Assembly (NCBI GenBank): GCA_965198725.1
Contig: CBDAPX010000001.1
Location: 310,001-374,000, forward strand
Direction: 5' to 3'
DNA: 64,000 bases
Source of the DNA: CBDAPX01 sp965198725
GTDB taxonomy: Bacteria; Pseudomonadota; Alphaproteobacteria; Rhodobacterales; Rhodobacteraceae
Shown here in pieces: positions 43,824 to 52,979 of the stretch. Made by a program: the position numbers and the translations under genes. The notes below the pieces were generated by a model. The model was not told where the DNA came from and searched no databases. It saw nothing but the letters and a program-made list of their open reading frames with translations. The stretch's first letter is position 1, and each line of letters opens with the position of its first letter.

Positions 43824-44825
43824 TTACATCGCGAGCAATGCATCCACCAGCTTGCCCGCACCATAACGGAACGGATCGGTGGCCGGCAGGCCTAGGCGCT
43901 CTTCGATTTCCGCCAGGCACGCTTTGGCGTCTTCATCGCTCAACGCCTTGGTGTTGACCGATACGCCGACGATCTGTGCATCCGGGTTGGCAATCCGCGC
44001 CAGCGGCAGCGCCGTATCCCGCAGCTGTTCCAACGACGGCAGGCTGTATTCCGGCAGGCCGCGCATGTGGGTCCGGGTCGGCTCGTGACATAGGATCAGC
44101 GCATCTGGCTGGCCGCCATGGATCAGGGCCATGGTCACACCGGAATAGGACACGTGATACAGGCTCCCCTGCCCCTCGATATGGTACCAGTGATCCTCGT
44201 CCGCATCCGGCGTCAGGTACTCGACCGCACCGGCCATGAAATCTGCGATCACCGCATCCAGCGGCACGCCTTTGCCGGTGATCAAAATGCCGGTTTGACC
44301 GGTCGCGCAGAAATCGGTTTTCATGTTCCGTTTCTGCATTTCGGCGTCCATCGACATCGTCGTATACATCTTGCCGCATGAACAATCGGTACCGATCGCC
44401 AAGACACGCTTGCCAGACCGCTTCTTACCGTTGGCAATCGGATAGGCCACGGAAGGCACCCGCACGTCATGCAAGGTCCGACCGTTCACCTCGGCCGCCG
44501 CCACCAGTTCCGGCTCATCCCGCAGCAAGTTGTGCAGGCCCGCCGCCAGGTCGTATCCCAGCTGCAGCGCTTCAACGAGGACCGATTTCCATTCCGCTGA
44601 AATCACACCGCCCCGATTGGCAACCCCGATGACAAGCGTTTTAGCACCGGCCGCCAAACCTTCTTCCAAGGTCATGTCGGCCACACCCATATCCGCCTTG
44701 CACCCGGGCAGACGGAACTGACCGACGGCGTTCTCGGGACGCCAATCAACGATGCCCTGCGCAACCTTTCCGGCAAGCTGGTCCGGCGCATCGCCGAGGA
44801 AAAGAAGATAGGGTGTTTGGATCAT
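43824..44825 (-). CDS. dgcN: DUF1611 protein, DgcN N-acetyltransferase
   Basis: The 333-residue protein has the DUF1611 features: an N-terminal Rossmann-like half with MIQTPYLLFLGDAPDQLAGK, then a C-terminal P-loop half with LAIGTDCSCGKMYTTMSM and FCATGQTGILITGKGVPLDAV. DgcN acetylates D-glutamate so that DgcA can racemise it; the gene pair is the basis for the call. I use the ATG at 44825, after which the family alignment starts. The 259-base gap upstream holds no clear regulator. Confidence 0.85.
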   Translation of the reverse strand: MIQTPYLLFLGDAPDQLAGKVAQGIVDWRPENAVGQFRLPGCKADMGVADMTLEEGLAAGAKTLVIGVANRGGVISAEWKSVLVEALQLGYDLAAGLHNLLRDEPELVAAAEVNGRTLHDVRVPSVAYPIANGKKRSGKRVLAIGTDCSCGKMYTTMSMDAEMQKRNMKTDFCATGQTGILITGKGVPLDAVIADFMAGAVEYLTPDADEDHWYHIEGQGSLYHVSYSGVTMALIHGGQPDALILCHEPTRTHMRGLPEYSLPSLEQLRDTALPLARIANPDAQIVGVSVNTKALSDEDAKACLAEIEERLGLPATDPFRYGAGKLVDALLAM

Positions 44826-45084
44826 GACGGCAGCCTCCTGTGATTCCCGCGGTATGTTATGCAAATCTGCCTGCGCATGTGTCGCAAACCTGATCATCGA
44901 AGATTCATTTTTTGCAATAATCGTGCGCTGAATAAACAAAATGCAGGAAAATCTTGCACCAAGAGGCCTGCCTTGGCGCAAAGGAAAAATGCTGCACCTG
45001 CAAAATTCGCTTGCGGGCCCTCGCGCAATTTTATACCCGAGGCGAGAACTTATCCGCAATTTCCTTACCTAAAGGCTGCCTGAC

Positions 45085-46044
45085 ATGAGCTTTCGCATCC
45101 AACCTGCCGCCCCGGCCCGCCCGAACCGCTGCCAATTGTTCGGCCCCGGCTCTCGCCCCGCGATCTTTGAAAAGATGGCCGCCAGCGCGGCAGATGTGAT
45201 CAACCTGGACCTCGAAGACTCTGTGGCCCCATCGGACAAGGAAAGCGCGCGGGCCAATGTGATCGAAGCCATCAACACGCTGGATTGGGGCAATAAAACC
45301 CTGTCGGTGCGGATCAACGGCCTCGACACGCCTTATTGGTATCGTGACGTCGTCGACCTGATCGAACAAGCGGGCGAGCGGCTGGACCAGATCATGATCC
45401 CCAAGGTCGGATGTGCAGCTGATATCTACGCCGTGGATGCGGTTGTCACGGCGGCCGAAGCCGCCATGGGCAAAACCAAACGCATCGCCTTTGAGGTCAT
45501 CATCGAAAGCGCCGCGGGCATTGCCCATGTCGAAGAGATTGCGGCCAGCTCGCCACGGCTTGAAGCGATGAGCCTGGGTGCTGCGGATTTCGCGGCCTCG
45601 ATGGGCATGCAGACGACCGGCATCGGTGGCACACAGGAAAACTATTACATGCTGCATGAGGGTCAGAAACACTGGTCCGATCCGTGGCATTGGGCCCAGG
45701 CTGCGATTGTTGCGGCCTGCCGGACGCACGGCGTTCTGCCGGTCGACGGACCCTTTGGCGATTTCAGCGATGACGAAGGCTTCATTGCCCAAGCTCGCCG
45801 TTCGGCAACGCTTGGCATGGTCGGCAAATGGGCCATCCACCCCAAACAGATCGCCTTGGCCAACGAGGTCTTCACCCCGTCCGACGCCGCTGTTGCAGAA
45901 GCCCGCGAAATCCTCGCGGCGATGGAAGAAGCAAAGGCAAAGGGCGAAGGTGCCACGGTCTATAAAGGCCGCCTGGTTGACATCGCCTCGATCAAACAGG
46001 CCGAAGTCATCGTCAAACAGGCCGAGATGATCGTGGGCGGCTAA
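45085..46044 (+). CDS. mcl1: L-malyl-CoA/beta-methylmalyl-CoA lyase
   Basis: Mcl1 cleaves malyl-CoA and beta-methylmalyl-CoA in the ethylmalonyl-CoA pathway and related acetate/glyoxylate metabolism. The 319-residue CitE-like protein has INLDLEDSVAP (metal Asp/Glu region), SVRINGLDT, the AFEVIIESAAGIAHVEEI block with the metal-binding glutamate, and GMVGKWAIHPKQI. The length and C-terminal tail match Mcl1 rather than citrate lyase beta. It is divergent from dgcN and ended by a terminator at 46069. Confidence 0.95.
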   Translation: MSFRIQPAAPARPNRCQLFGPGSRPAIFEKMAASAADVINLDLEDSVAPSDKESARANVIEAINTLDWGNKTLSVRINGLDTPYWYRDVVDLIEQAGERLDQIMIPKVGCAADIYAVDAVVTAAEAAMGKTKRIAFEVIIESAAGIAHVEEIAASSPRLEAMSLGAADFAASMGMQTTGIGGTQENYYMLHEGQKHWSDPWHWAQAAIVAACRTHGVLPVDGPFGDFSDDEGFIAQARRSATLGMVGKWAIHPKQIALANEVFTPSDAAVAEAREILAAMEEAKAKGEGATVYKGRLVDIASIKQAEVIVKQAEMIVGG

Positions 46045-46068
46045 GCATCCCATTCTCTGTTCGGTTCT

Positions 46069-46096
46069 GGCGCCGGAGTTTTCCGGCGCCTTTTTT
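46069..46096 (+). terminator. mcl1 terminator
   Basis: GGCGCCGG and CCGGCGCC form a perfect 8-bp stem with loop AGTTTT, followed by six T. It lies 25 bases past the mcl1 stop and just before the convergent usp gene. Confidence 0.92.
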
Positions 46097-46101
46097 GTGG
46101 C

Positions 46102-46923
46102 TCAGGCGCGCACCACCAGAATATCGGTTGGTGGGTTACGCAGCAGGTCTTCGGTAAAGCTGCCGAGTTTGTTGGGCACAAAGCGCGATCGCGTGTGCGC
46201 ACCAACCACAAGCGCGTCCACTCCCCCACTGGCCAACGCCTCGGCCAAAACCTCGGTCACGCTGCCGACGCGGAGTTCTGGCAGGGTGCAGTTGGCGGGG
46301 AGATCGTTTTCCTGCAACCAAGCGTTCAGCCGGTCTTTGGCTTCGGTCACGAAAGGATCAAACTGGGCTGCGGTACCACCCGGCGCAACAAGACCACGAA
46401 ACGGGATATGCACCGCGTGAAAACATGTGATCTGCGCCTCGGGGACGAGCCTTGAAGCAAAGGTCAGCGCGGCCAGACAAGCAGGTGAGAAATCCAGCCC
46501 GCTCAACATCTGTTTGTAGTCATGGGTCACGGGGTTGCGCACAAGCAGCACGGGCCGTCGGGTACCTTTGACCAGCCGGGTCATCGTCGTGCCGGAAACC
46601 ATGTCCAGAAACGGGCGAGCGCGATGCACGCCCAAAACGATAAGGTCGGCATCCAATTCATCTGCGACACCGTGAATTGCGGTTTGAACATCTCCTGCCT
46701 CGACACGGATTTCTACGCTCGGAGCTGAAATGCTGTCCATGAATTGTGACAGTTCCGCCTTGCTGGTCTCGATCAGCGATGCGACGATAGCTTGCGGCAG
46801 GTCTTTATCGACCACACTCAGCACCACAAGGCGGGCCTTTTTGTGCTCAGCCAATGTCACCGCGCGGCGCAATGCGCGTTCGGACCTGTCGGACAAATCC
46901 GTTGCGACAAGAATAGTGTTCAT
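46102..46923 (-). CDS. universal stress protein, two UspA domains
   Basis: The 273-residue tandem UspA protein has an N-terminal domain beginning MNTILVATDLSDRSERALRRA with the ATP-binding-like GVHRARPFLDMVSGTTMTRLV, and a second domain with LSGLDFSPACLAAL and GAHTRSRFVPNKLGSFTEDLL. Intact, unlike the frameshifted Usp at 4896. I use the ATG at 46923. It is convergent with mcl1. No FNR box is visible upstream. Confidence 0.93.
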   Translation of the reverse strand: MNTILVATDLSDRSERALRRAVTLAEHKKARLVVLSVVDKDLPQAIVASLIETSKAELSQFMDSISAPSVEIRVEAGDVQTAIHGVADELDADLIVLGVHRARPFLDMVSGTTMTRLVKGTRRPVLLVRNPVTHDYKQMLSGLDFSPACLAALTFASRLVPEAQITCFHAVHIPFRGLVAPGGTAAQFDPFVTEAKDRLNAWLQENDLPANCTLPELRVGSVTEVLAEALASGGVDALVVGAHTRSRFVPNKLGSFTEDLLRNPPTDILVVRA

Positions 46924-47029
46924 CTTGACCCCCAAATCCTTGGTGTTGTTGAAAGGCTGGCAACTTCATGCGTCGGTTTCACGGCCCTAGCTTGCGGCAA
47001 AATGTGCCGGCGCGCAACTGGCGGCCCGC

Positions 47030-47482
47030 CTATCCACGCTGATCCTTGGGCGCACCAATGACCACATATGTTGTCATTTTTGCCAATTGTGGCAGCGCGC
47101 CCAGGACATCCGTATGAAACACCTTATAGCTGGGCAAGTCCGCGCATTCGATGCGTAGAATATATTCTATGTTGCCCGTCACGTTGTGGCACTCAACCAC
47201 CTCTGGCGCATTGGCAACGGCACGTTCAAAGGCCTGCTGCCCCGCCTTTGAATGATCCGAGAGGCCAACGCCCAGATAGGCGACAAAGCCAATACCAACA
47301 GCCGCCGGGTTCACCACCGCGCGATAACCGGAAATGACGCCCGCTCGTTCCAATTCCTGAACCCGGCGCAGGCATGCCGAGGGCGACAAACCGATCCTGT
47401 CGGACAGTTCAAGATTGCTCATACGGCCATCGCGAGAGAGCTCTTGCAATATTCGTCGGTCAGTTTCATCAAGTTTCGCCAT
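47030..47482 (-). CDS. Lrp/AsnC-family regulator of a LysE exporter
   Basis: The 150-residue regulator begins MAKLDETDRRILQELSRDGR, has the HTH LELSDRIGLSPSACLRRVQE and a C-terminal effector domain ending MTTYVVIGAPKDQRG. It is divergent from a LysE/RhtB exporter across 72 bases, the standard control pair for amino acid export. It is related to, but clearly distinct from, the Lrp gene at 26228. Confidence 0.92.
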   Translation of the reverse strand: MAKLDETDRRILQELSRDGRMSNLELSDRIGLSPSACLRRVQELERAGVISGYRAVVNPAAVGIGFVAYLGVGLSDHSKAGQQAFERAVANAPEVVECHNVTGNIEYILRIECADLPSYKVFHTDVLGALPQLAKMTTYVVIGAPKDQRG

Positions 47483-47554
47483 TTGTTGCACAGATTTCCC
47501 GATATCTCGCCAAAACGCAATTTCATTCGGCGCATTTGCAGCGAAAAGTTGCGT

Positions 47555-48148
47555 ATGACTTATGACCTTCTTCTTGGACTTGCCTTGTTTGCCTTTGTCT
47601 CCTCGATAACTCCGGGGCCGAACAACCTGATGCTGATGGCGTCCGGTGCCAATTTCGGTTTGCGGCGGACCGTTCCACATATGCTGGGGATTGGGCTGGG
47701 CTTTACCTTTATGGTGCTGGTCGTCGGCGCCGGGCTGTCGGGCATTTTTGATGCGTTCCCTGTCAGCTACACGGTTCTGAAAGTCGTCAGCGTCGCCTAC
47801 CTGTTGTATCTGGCTTGGAAAATTGCAAACGCAGCCCCGATCAAAGAAACGGACGACCCGGGCCGTCCGTTCACGTTTTTTCAGGCCGCAGCCTTTCAAT
47901 GGGTCAACCCCAAGGCCTGGGCAATGGCGCTCACCGCGATCTCGGTTTATGCGCCCGACCAAAGCCTGTGGGCGGTGGTTGTGGTTGCCGCCGTATTTGG
48001 CCTGATCAATCTGCCCTGTGTCAGCAGCTGGACCTTGCTGGGGCAACAACTGGCGCGGTTCCTGACCAATCCCAGACGGCAAATTGCCTTCAACTGGAGC
48101 ATGGCCGGGCTCTTGGTCTTATCGCTCTATCCAACATTGATGCCGTAA
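47555..48148 (+). CDS. LysE/RhtB-family amino acid exporter
   Basis: The 197-residue membrane protein has six predicted helices and the LysE hallmark SSITPGPNNLMLMASGANFG near the N-terminus. FQWVNPKAWAMALTA is the second conserved block. It exports amino acids or analogues; the substrate is not fixed by these motifs. I use the ATG at 47555 because family similarity starts there and the Lrp promoter region lies immediately upstream. Confidence 0.92.
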   Translation: MTYDLLLGLALFAFVSSITPGPNNLMLMASGANFGLRRTVPHMLGIGLGFTFMVLVVGAGLSGIFDAFPVSYTVLKVVSVAYLLYLAWKIANAAPIKETDDPGRPFTFFQAAAFQWVNPKAWAMALTAISVYAPDQSLWAVVVVAAVFGLINLPCVSSWTLLGQQLARFLTNPRRQIAFNWSMAGLLVLSLYPTLMP

Positions 48149-48167
48149 AGCGGATGGCGACTTGGCC

Positions 48168-49007
48168 TTATGCCGCCAACGGCAGGCAGACCTCAGTCCG
48201 CAAATCCGCCGGGGCGGTATCCGTCGGGTCGTTAAGGTAAATCTCAAACGACGGAGCATCAGCAGGTTCGCGACCGCTCTCTTGCAGCCAGGGGCCATAG
48301 AGGTACTGATAAGCATTCGGCAAGCCGGTATACGGTCCTTCCAGTGTCAGGATGGCGTGATCGCCAGCGGGCAGGACCAACTCTTCCAGATCCTCTGGCA
48401 TCTCGAACTCCGGTCCGACAATGATCCCGGCCGCGCTGCGCAAATCGGCAACTGCCACGGTCGAAGGATCATCGAAATAGACGCCCGCCATACCGCGGGA
48501 CTGAGCCCACAAGCCACGAGAAGAAAAGACGGCAGCCAATTGGCCAAAGGCGTCCGAAATTTCGGTATAGGCACCGCGATGTGTCAAGCTGGCCAAGCGC
48601 AGGGCATTCTGAGGTCGGATGGTTACAGGGTACATGTCATCGTCTCCGATTTGGATGGTGATAGGGGATGCACAAGGCCGGCCGGCTTTACGAAAAGCGG
48701 CCGGTGTCAGGCCATAAGCGTCCCGAAACGCACGGGCAAAGCTGTCGGTATTGTCATAGCCGACATCCGCAGCGATCCGGGACACCGGCAACTTGGTTTG
48801 CACCAGCATATGCCCGGCCCGATAAAGACGGATGCGCCGCGCGGCCTGGGCACAGGTTTCCCCGGTCATCGCTTGAAACACGCGATGCCAATGAAACCGA
48901 GACATCGCCGCCACATCCGACAACCGGTCCAGCGACAGATCACCGTCCGGGTTGTCGTGCATATAGCGGATCACACGCCGCAGACGTTTTTCGTAAAGAG
49001 GGTTCAT
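48168..49007 (-). CDS. AraC-family regulator with GyrI-like effector domain
   Basis: The 279-residue protein has an N-terminal AraC DNA-binding domain with two HTH motifs (GDLSLDRLSDVAAMSRFHWH and LPVSRIAADVGYDNTDSFAR). The C-terminal GyrI-like small-molecule binding domain spans about residues 125-279, with GAYTEISDAFGQL and HAILTLEGPYTGL. This is the Rob/SoxS-like multidrug-response layout. It is convergent with the LysE gene and divergent from accA. Confidence 0.9.
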   Translation of the reverse strand: MNPLYEKRLRRVIRYMHDNPDGDLSLDRLSDVAAMSRFHWHRVFQAMTGETCAQAARRIRLYRAGHMLVQTKLPVSRIAADVGYDNTDSFARAFRDAYGLTPAAFRKAGRPCASPITIQIGDDDMYPVTIRPQNALRLASLTHRGAYTEISDAFGQLAAVFSSRGLWAQSRGMAGVYFDDPSTVAVADLRSAAGIIVGPEFEMPEDLEELVLPAGDHAILTLEGPYTGLPNAYQYLYGPWLQESGREPADAPSFEIYLNDPTDTAPADLRTEVCLPLAA

Positions 49008-49128
49008 TCTATTCCCAGCCCTTCATGTGCCCCCGATGGATGCCATTCCTTGATCCGACAAATCTTGCTGAGTTGCATCCGGACGCACCTAACGTCATAT
49101 AACAGCCAAGACGTGACCGAGAGACACA

Positions 49129-50091
49129 ATGACCCAATATTTGGATTTCGAAAAACCGCTGGCAGCGATTGAAGGCAAAGCAGAAGAGCTGCGTGCCCTT
49201 GCGCGGTCCAATGAAGACATGGACGTGACCGAAGAGGCTGCCGCATTGGACGCAAAAGCGTCCTCCATGCTCGCTGATCTCTACAAGGACCTGACGCCTT
49301 GGCGGAAATGTCAGGTGGCACGGCATCCGGATCGGCCCCATTGCCGCGACTATATCGACGCATTGTTCGACGAATACACACCCTTGGCCGGCGACCGGAA
49401 TTTTGCCGACGATCACGCCGTTATGGGTGGGCTGGCCCGCATCGACGGGCGTCCAATCATGGTAATCGGCCATGAAAAGGGCAATGACACCAAATCTCGT
49501 ATCGAACGCAATTTCGGTATGGCCCGGCCCGAAGGCTATCGCAAAGCGATCCGCCTGATGCAAATGGCGGACAAATTCGGCCTGCCCGTGGTCACACTGG
49601 TCGACACGCCCGGCGCCTATCCGGGCAAAGGCGCAGAAGAGCGCGGCCAGTCCGAAGCGATTGCGCGCGCAACGGAAACCTGTTTGCAGATCGGTGTTCC
49701 GCTGATTTCGATCATCATTGGCGAAGGTGGGTCTGGCGGCGCGGTTGCTTTTGCAACCGCCAACCGGGTGGCCATGCTGGAGCACTCGATTTACTCGGTG
49801 ATCAGCCCCGAAGGATGCGCCTCTATCCTGTGGAAAGACGCCGAAAAAATGCGCGAGGCGGCAGAAGCGTTGCGCTTGACGGCGCAGGACCTCAAGAAAC
49901 TGGGCGTCACGGATCGCGTGATCTCGGAGCCCACAGGCGGTGCGCATCGCGACCGTGGGGAAACGATCAAATCCGTCGGCAAAGCAATCGAAGCTATGCT
50001 GTCCGATCTCGACGGCTTGGACCCGGTCCAACTGGTTGCAGATCGCCGTCGCAAATTTCTGGACATGGGCAATCAGGGCCTGGCGGCCTAA
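49129..50091 (+). CDS. accA: acetyl-CoA carboxylase carboxyltransferase alpha subunit
   Basis: AccA and AccD transfer carboxyl from biotin carrier protein to acetyl-CoA, the first step of fatty acid synthesis. The 320-residue protein begins MTQYLDFEKPLAAIEGKAEE and has PGAYPGKGAEERGQSEAIAR and IGEGGSGGAVAFATANRV of the crotonase-like core. The stop codon overlaps that of the convergent GntR gene by 3 bases. Confidence 0.97.
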   Translation: MTQYLDFEKPLAAIEGKAEELRALARSNEDMDVTEEAAALDAKASSMLADLYKDLTPWRKCQVARHPDRPHCRDYIDALFDEYTPLAGDRNFADDHAVMGGLARIDGRPIMVIGHEKGNDTKSRIERNFGMARPEGYRKAIRLMQMADKFGLPVVTLVDTPGAYPGKGAEERGQSEAIARATETCLQIGVPLISIIIGEGGSGGAVAFATANRVAMLEHSIYSVISPEGCASILWKDAEKMREAAEALRLTAQDLKKLGVTDRVISEPTGGAHRDRGETIKSVGKAIEAMLSDLDGLDPVQLVADRRRKFLDMGNQGLAA

Positions 50092-50738
50092 CTCGCCAGC
50101 ATCCGCAATCCTTGCGTCACGTCTGACCGCACGGCAAGACGCAGACCCGGCTCATCCCCGGCCTTAAGGGCTGCGATGATCAGCTTGTGAAAATGCGGCG
50201 GCTCGTTGCGCCGCAAACGCCCGTAAAGCGCGCGCATTGTTGGCCCCATCTGAAGCCAGACCGTTTCAGCCATCGCCAACATCGCAGGTGCTTGGGCACG
50301 CAGGTAAAGCGTCCGGTGAAATTCCAAATTCGTCCGGATATAGGCGACCGCGTCCCGGTTGGACACGGCATCGGAAATCGATTGGTTGATCAGTTGCAAC
50401 CTTTCGATCAGGGCCATGTGGGCGCGGGGCAAGGCGCGACTGGCCAGTTCGACCTCTAGCAAAGCACGCAGGGCCGCCAGCTCTTCGATGCGTTCGTTCG
50501 ACAATTCCGGCGTGGACACACGCCCAGAAGAAGACAGGGTCAGCGCGCCTTCGGCCACCAATCGGCGCACAGCTTCTCGCGCAGGCGTCATAGATACGTC
50601 GTATTCCTTGCCGATGCCGCGCAAGGTCAGCGCTTGGCCAGGGGCGATATCCCCTTGCATGATACGCCCCCGTAAACCGCGATAAACGCGATCATGTGCG
50701 GCTGGCAGAACCTCTGCTGGACGGGAATAGATCATCAT
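50088..50738 (-). CDS. GntR-family regulator (FCD subfamily)
   Basis: The 216-residue regulator has a winged HTH (LRGRIMQGDIAPGQALTLRG, then SMTPAREAVRRLVAEGAL) and an all-helical FCD domain that usually binds a metal and a carboxylate ligand. Candidate metal ligands are the histidines in NLEFHRTLY and HFHKLI. It has a perfect palindrome just upstream. I take the ATG at 50738, but the adjacent Met at 50735 is equal. It is convergent with accA. Confidence 0.9.
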   Translation of the reverse strand: MMIYSRPAEVLPAAHDRVYRGLRGRIMQGDIAPGQALTLRGIGKEYDVSMTPAREAVRRLVAEGALTLSSSGRVSTPELSNERIEELAALRALLEVELASRALPRAHMALIERLQLINQSISDAVSNRDAVAYIRTNLEFHRTLYLRAQAPAMLAMAETVWLQMGPTMRALYGRLRRNEPPHFHKLIIAALKAGDEPGLRLAVRSDVTQGLRMLAS

Positions 50739-50745
50739 ACCAGCA

Positions 50746-50759
50746 TTTGTGATCACAAA
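50746..50759. promoter_or_regulatory. GntR operator candidate
   Basis: TTTGTGATCACAAA is a 14-base perfect palindrome 8 bases before the GntR start codon, where binding would block expression. The TGTGATCACA core also resembles FadR/VanR-type sites. Confidence 0.6.
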
Positions 50760-50770
50760 AAAGCATAGCG

Positions 50771-51460
50771 TCAATCATCAAAACGATACCGATGCAGGGC
50801 AGCTCCATTCTGCCGCAACCAGTTGCGCTGCTCTTCATAAGGCCCATAGAGTTTTTCCACCAAAGACCAGAACGCCGGCGAATGGTTCATTTCGGCCAAA
50901 TGCGCCACTTCATGTGCCGCGACATAGGCCAGTACCGGCGGCGGGGTGAGGATTAATCGCCAAGAATACATTAACCCGCCTGTGCTGGAACAAGACCCCC
51001 ACCGGGACCGGGTGTCGTGCAAGGTCAGACGGGCGTAGTCGCGCCCCAAGCGGTTGGCGTACGCATCTGATGCGGCAGAGAGCCTATCCCGCGCCCGCGT
51101 TTTCAAGGCCGCGCGCAACGACGGCCCAACGGACCGACCAACAGGCATCGCAATGACCGCATCGCCGATCAAAATACGGCGACCGGATGCTTCTATGATC
51201 TTGTGCATACGACCTTCGATGGGGATCTCGCTGCCAATTCCGATGACAACATCGTTCGGCCGGTCCGCCAAATGCTTGGCGATCCATCCGCGCTTGCTTT
51301 CCGCAAACGCCAAGGCTTCGCGCAATGGCGTTCGGTTTGGCAGGGTCAACGTCACCCGGCCATCAAGCTGGGAAATCCGCAAGGTGATCCGGCGCGCCCG
51401 CGCCGAACGCCGCAGGATCACCGGCAGCGGAGGATCGCCGGAAAGGAAATGCTCTGACAT
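50771..51460 (-). CDS. YgjP-type metallopeptidase (DUF45, SprT-like)
   Basis: The 229-residue protein belongs to the YgjP-like DUF45 metallopeptidases. The zinc motif HEVAHLAEMNHSPAFW gives an HExxH with a downstream histidine, and DTRSRWGSCSSTGGLMYSWRL is the family signature. I take the ATG at 51460 (MSEHFLSGDPPLPVILRRSA) because upstream residues look non-coding. It ends 33 bases before the GntR start, so the two are likely co-transcribed. Substrates are unknown. Confidence 0.9.
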   Translation of the reverse strand: MSEHFLSGDPPLPVILRRSARARRITLRISQLDGRVTLTLPNRTPLREALAFAESKRGWIAKHLADRPNDVVIGIGSEIPIEGRMHKIIEASGRRILIGDAVIAMPVGRSVGPSLRAALKTRARDRLSAASDAYANRLGRDYARLTLHDTRSRWGSCSSTGGLMYSWRLILTPPPVLAYVAAHEVAHLAEMNHSPAFWSLVEKLYGPYEEQRNWLRQNGAALHRYRFDD

Positions 51461-51571
51461 GCCTGCGCGCTCACCTTGCGTTTCTTGACCAAAGCCTTTG
51501 ACAGTGCCCCGGTCATATGGCAATTGCCCGGAATCGTCGACACGACTCAGCAGATTTTGAAAGGGAAAAAC

Positions 51572-51898
51572 ATGCCCAAGGAAGAATGGGGCGTAAAGCG
51601 CCTGTGCCCCACGACAGGCAAGCGGTTTTATCACCTGAACAAAGACCCGATCGTCAGCCCGTACACTGGCGAGGTCGTTGAATTTGATGCCGGCAAAAGT
51701 CGGATGATCGCAGCGGACAGCGAAGATGCGGCTACATTGAAGGCCAAGGCAAACGAAGTATCCGATGATGATGTTGTTCTGGACGACGACGATCAAGTCG
51801 ATGTCGATCTGGGCGATGACGTTTTGGATGACGAGGATGAAGACGATAACGTTTCGCTGGACGATATCGCGGACGTCGCCTCGGAAGACGAAGAATAA
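51572..51898 (+). CDS. FYDLN acid-domain protein (TIGR02300)
   Basis: The 108-residue protein begins MPKEEWGVKRLCPTTGKRFY, with the Cys/His-rich GKRFYHLNKDPIVSPYTGE segment characteristic of the FYDLN acid family. The C-terminal half is highly acidic (DDDVVLDDDDQ, DDEDEDDN), which names the family. AAGGGA precedes the ATG. It is divergent from the DUF45 gene, and the tRNA-Ala gene follows 88 bases later. Function is unknown. Confidence 0.9.
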   Translation: MPKEEWGVKRLCPTTGKRFYHLNKDPIVSPYTGEVVEFDAGKSRMIAADSEDAATLKAKANEVSDDDVVLDDDDQVDVDLGDDVLDDEDEDDNVSLDDIADVASEDEE

Positions 51899-51986
51899 CC
51901 AATTTAAATCGGGCCGGATTTTTCCCTTGATCCCGCCCGGTGGACCGCGTAAATCGCGCGTCACGGATCGGCAACGATCACGGCTT

Positions 51987-52062
51987 GGGGCCTTAGCTCA
52001 GTTGGGAGAGCGCTATAATGGCATTGTAGAGGTCAGGGGTTCGACTCCCCTAGGCTCCACCA
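51987..52062 (+). tRNA. tRNA-Ala (GGC)
   Basis: The 76-base cloverleaf folds fully, with acceptor GGGGCCT pairing AGGCTCC, D arm GCTC/GAGC, anticodon stem CTATA/TGTAG, loop ATGGCAT (anticodon GGC, alanine) and T arm AGGGG/CCCCT with TTCGACT. CCA is encoded. The anticodon stem carries U-G pairs. It is a likely integration site for the element that follows. Confidence 0.95.
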
Positions 52063-52121
52063 TCTTTATCTTCACTTCGAATTCACTTGATCAGCCCCAC
52101 CTAAGTGGTCCAATTTGATTG

Positions 52122-52979
52122 TTAGTGCATGATCGACCTTTGGTCCATCTGGACGATGGTTTCGGGAGCCGGTGGGCGGTAGCCCAATGCACTGTGTGGT
52201 CGTTTCGTGTTGTAGTGCTTTCTCCATTGTTCGATCAGGATTTGGGCTTCACGCAGGCTGTAGAATGTTTCCCCGTTCAAGAACTCATCGCGGAACCTTG
52301 CGTTGAAGCTTTCGCAGTATCCGTTCTCCCAAGGTGACCCAGGTTCGATGTAAGCCGTCTTCGCGCCGACAGCCTTGATCCAGTCCTGGACAGCTTGGGC
52401 AACGAACTCCGGGCCGTTGTCGGAGCGAATGAACGATGGGATGCCGCGCAGGATGAACAGGTCGCTCAGCACATCGATCACATTGCCTGAGTTGAGCTTG
52501 CGATCCACGCGTATGGCCAAGCATTCCCGACTGTACTCGTCGATGATGTTGAGTGTGCGGAAAGCTTTACCATCGTCGGTGCGGCAGTGGACAAAGTCGT
52601 AAGACCAGACATGATCGCGGCGCTCTGGCCGAAGCCTGACACATGATCCATCATTCAGCCAAAGCCGCCCTTTCTTCGGTTGTTTCATTGGCACTTTCAG
52701 CCCCTCTCGTCGCCATAACCGTTCCACGCGCTTGTCATTCACATGCCAGCCAGCGTCTCTCAGTAGTGCCGCGATCCTACGATAGCCGTAGCGGCCATAC
52801 TGCCGGGTCAGTTCGATCATATCAGCCACTAAACGTTCTTCATCCGGGCGACCCGCAGGTACTTTGCGCTGTGTGGATCGATGTTGTCTTAGAACCCGGC
52901 ATGCCCGACGCTCCGAGATGTTCAGCTCAGCACGAACGCGATCAATACAGGCACGACGACGAGCGGGGCTCAGAAGTTT
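52122..52979 (-). CDS. IS3-family transposase OrfB (DDE integrase core)
   Basis: OrfB has the IS3 DDE motif: the first Asp in VWSYDFVHCRTDDGKAFR, the second in IRSDNGPEF and the Glu in YCESFNARFRDEF. It opens with an HTH region (LSPARRRACIDRVRAEL, ISERRACRVLRQ). I extend it to the -1 overlap with OrfA, because OrfB is normally made as an OrfAB frameshift fusion; a GTG at 52829 is the first plain start. No internal stop is present, so the element could still be active. Confidence 0.92.
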   Translation of the reverse strand, partial: KLLSPARRRACIDRVRAELNISERRACRVLRQHRSTQRKVPAGRPDEERLVADMIELTRQYGRYGYRRIAALLRDAGWHVNDKRVERLWRREGLKVPMKQPKKGRLWLNDGSCVRLRPERRDHVWSYDFVHCRTDDGKAFRTLNIIDEYSRECLAIRVDRKLNSGNVIDVLSDLFILRGIPSFIRSDNGPEFVAQAVQDWIKAVGAKTAYIEPGSPWENGYCESFNARFRDEFLNGETFYSLREAQILIEQWRKHYNTKRPHSALGYRPPAPETIVQMDQRSIMH

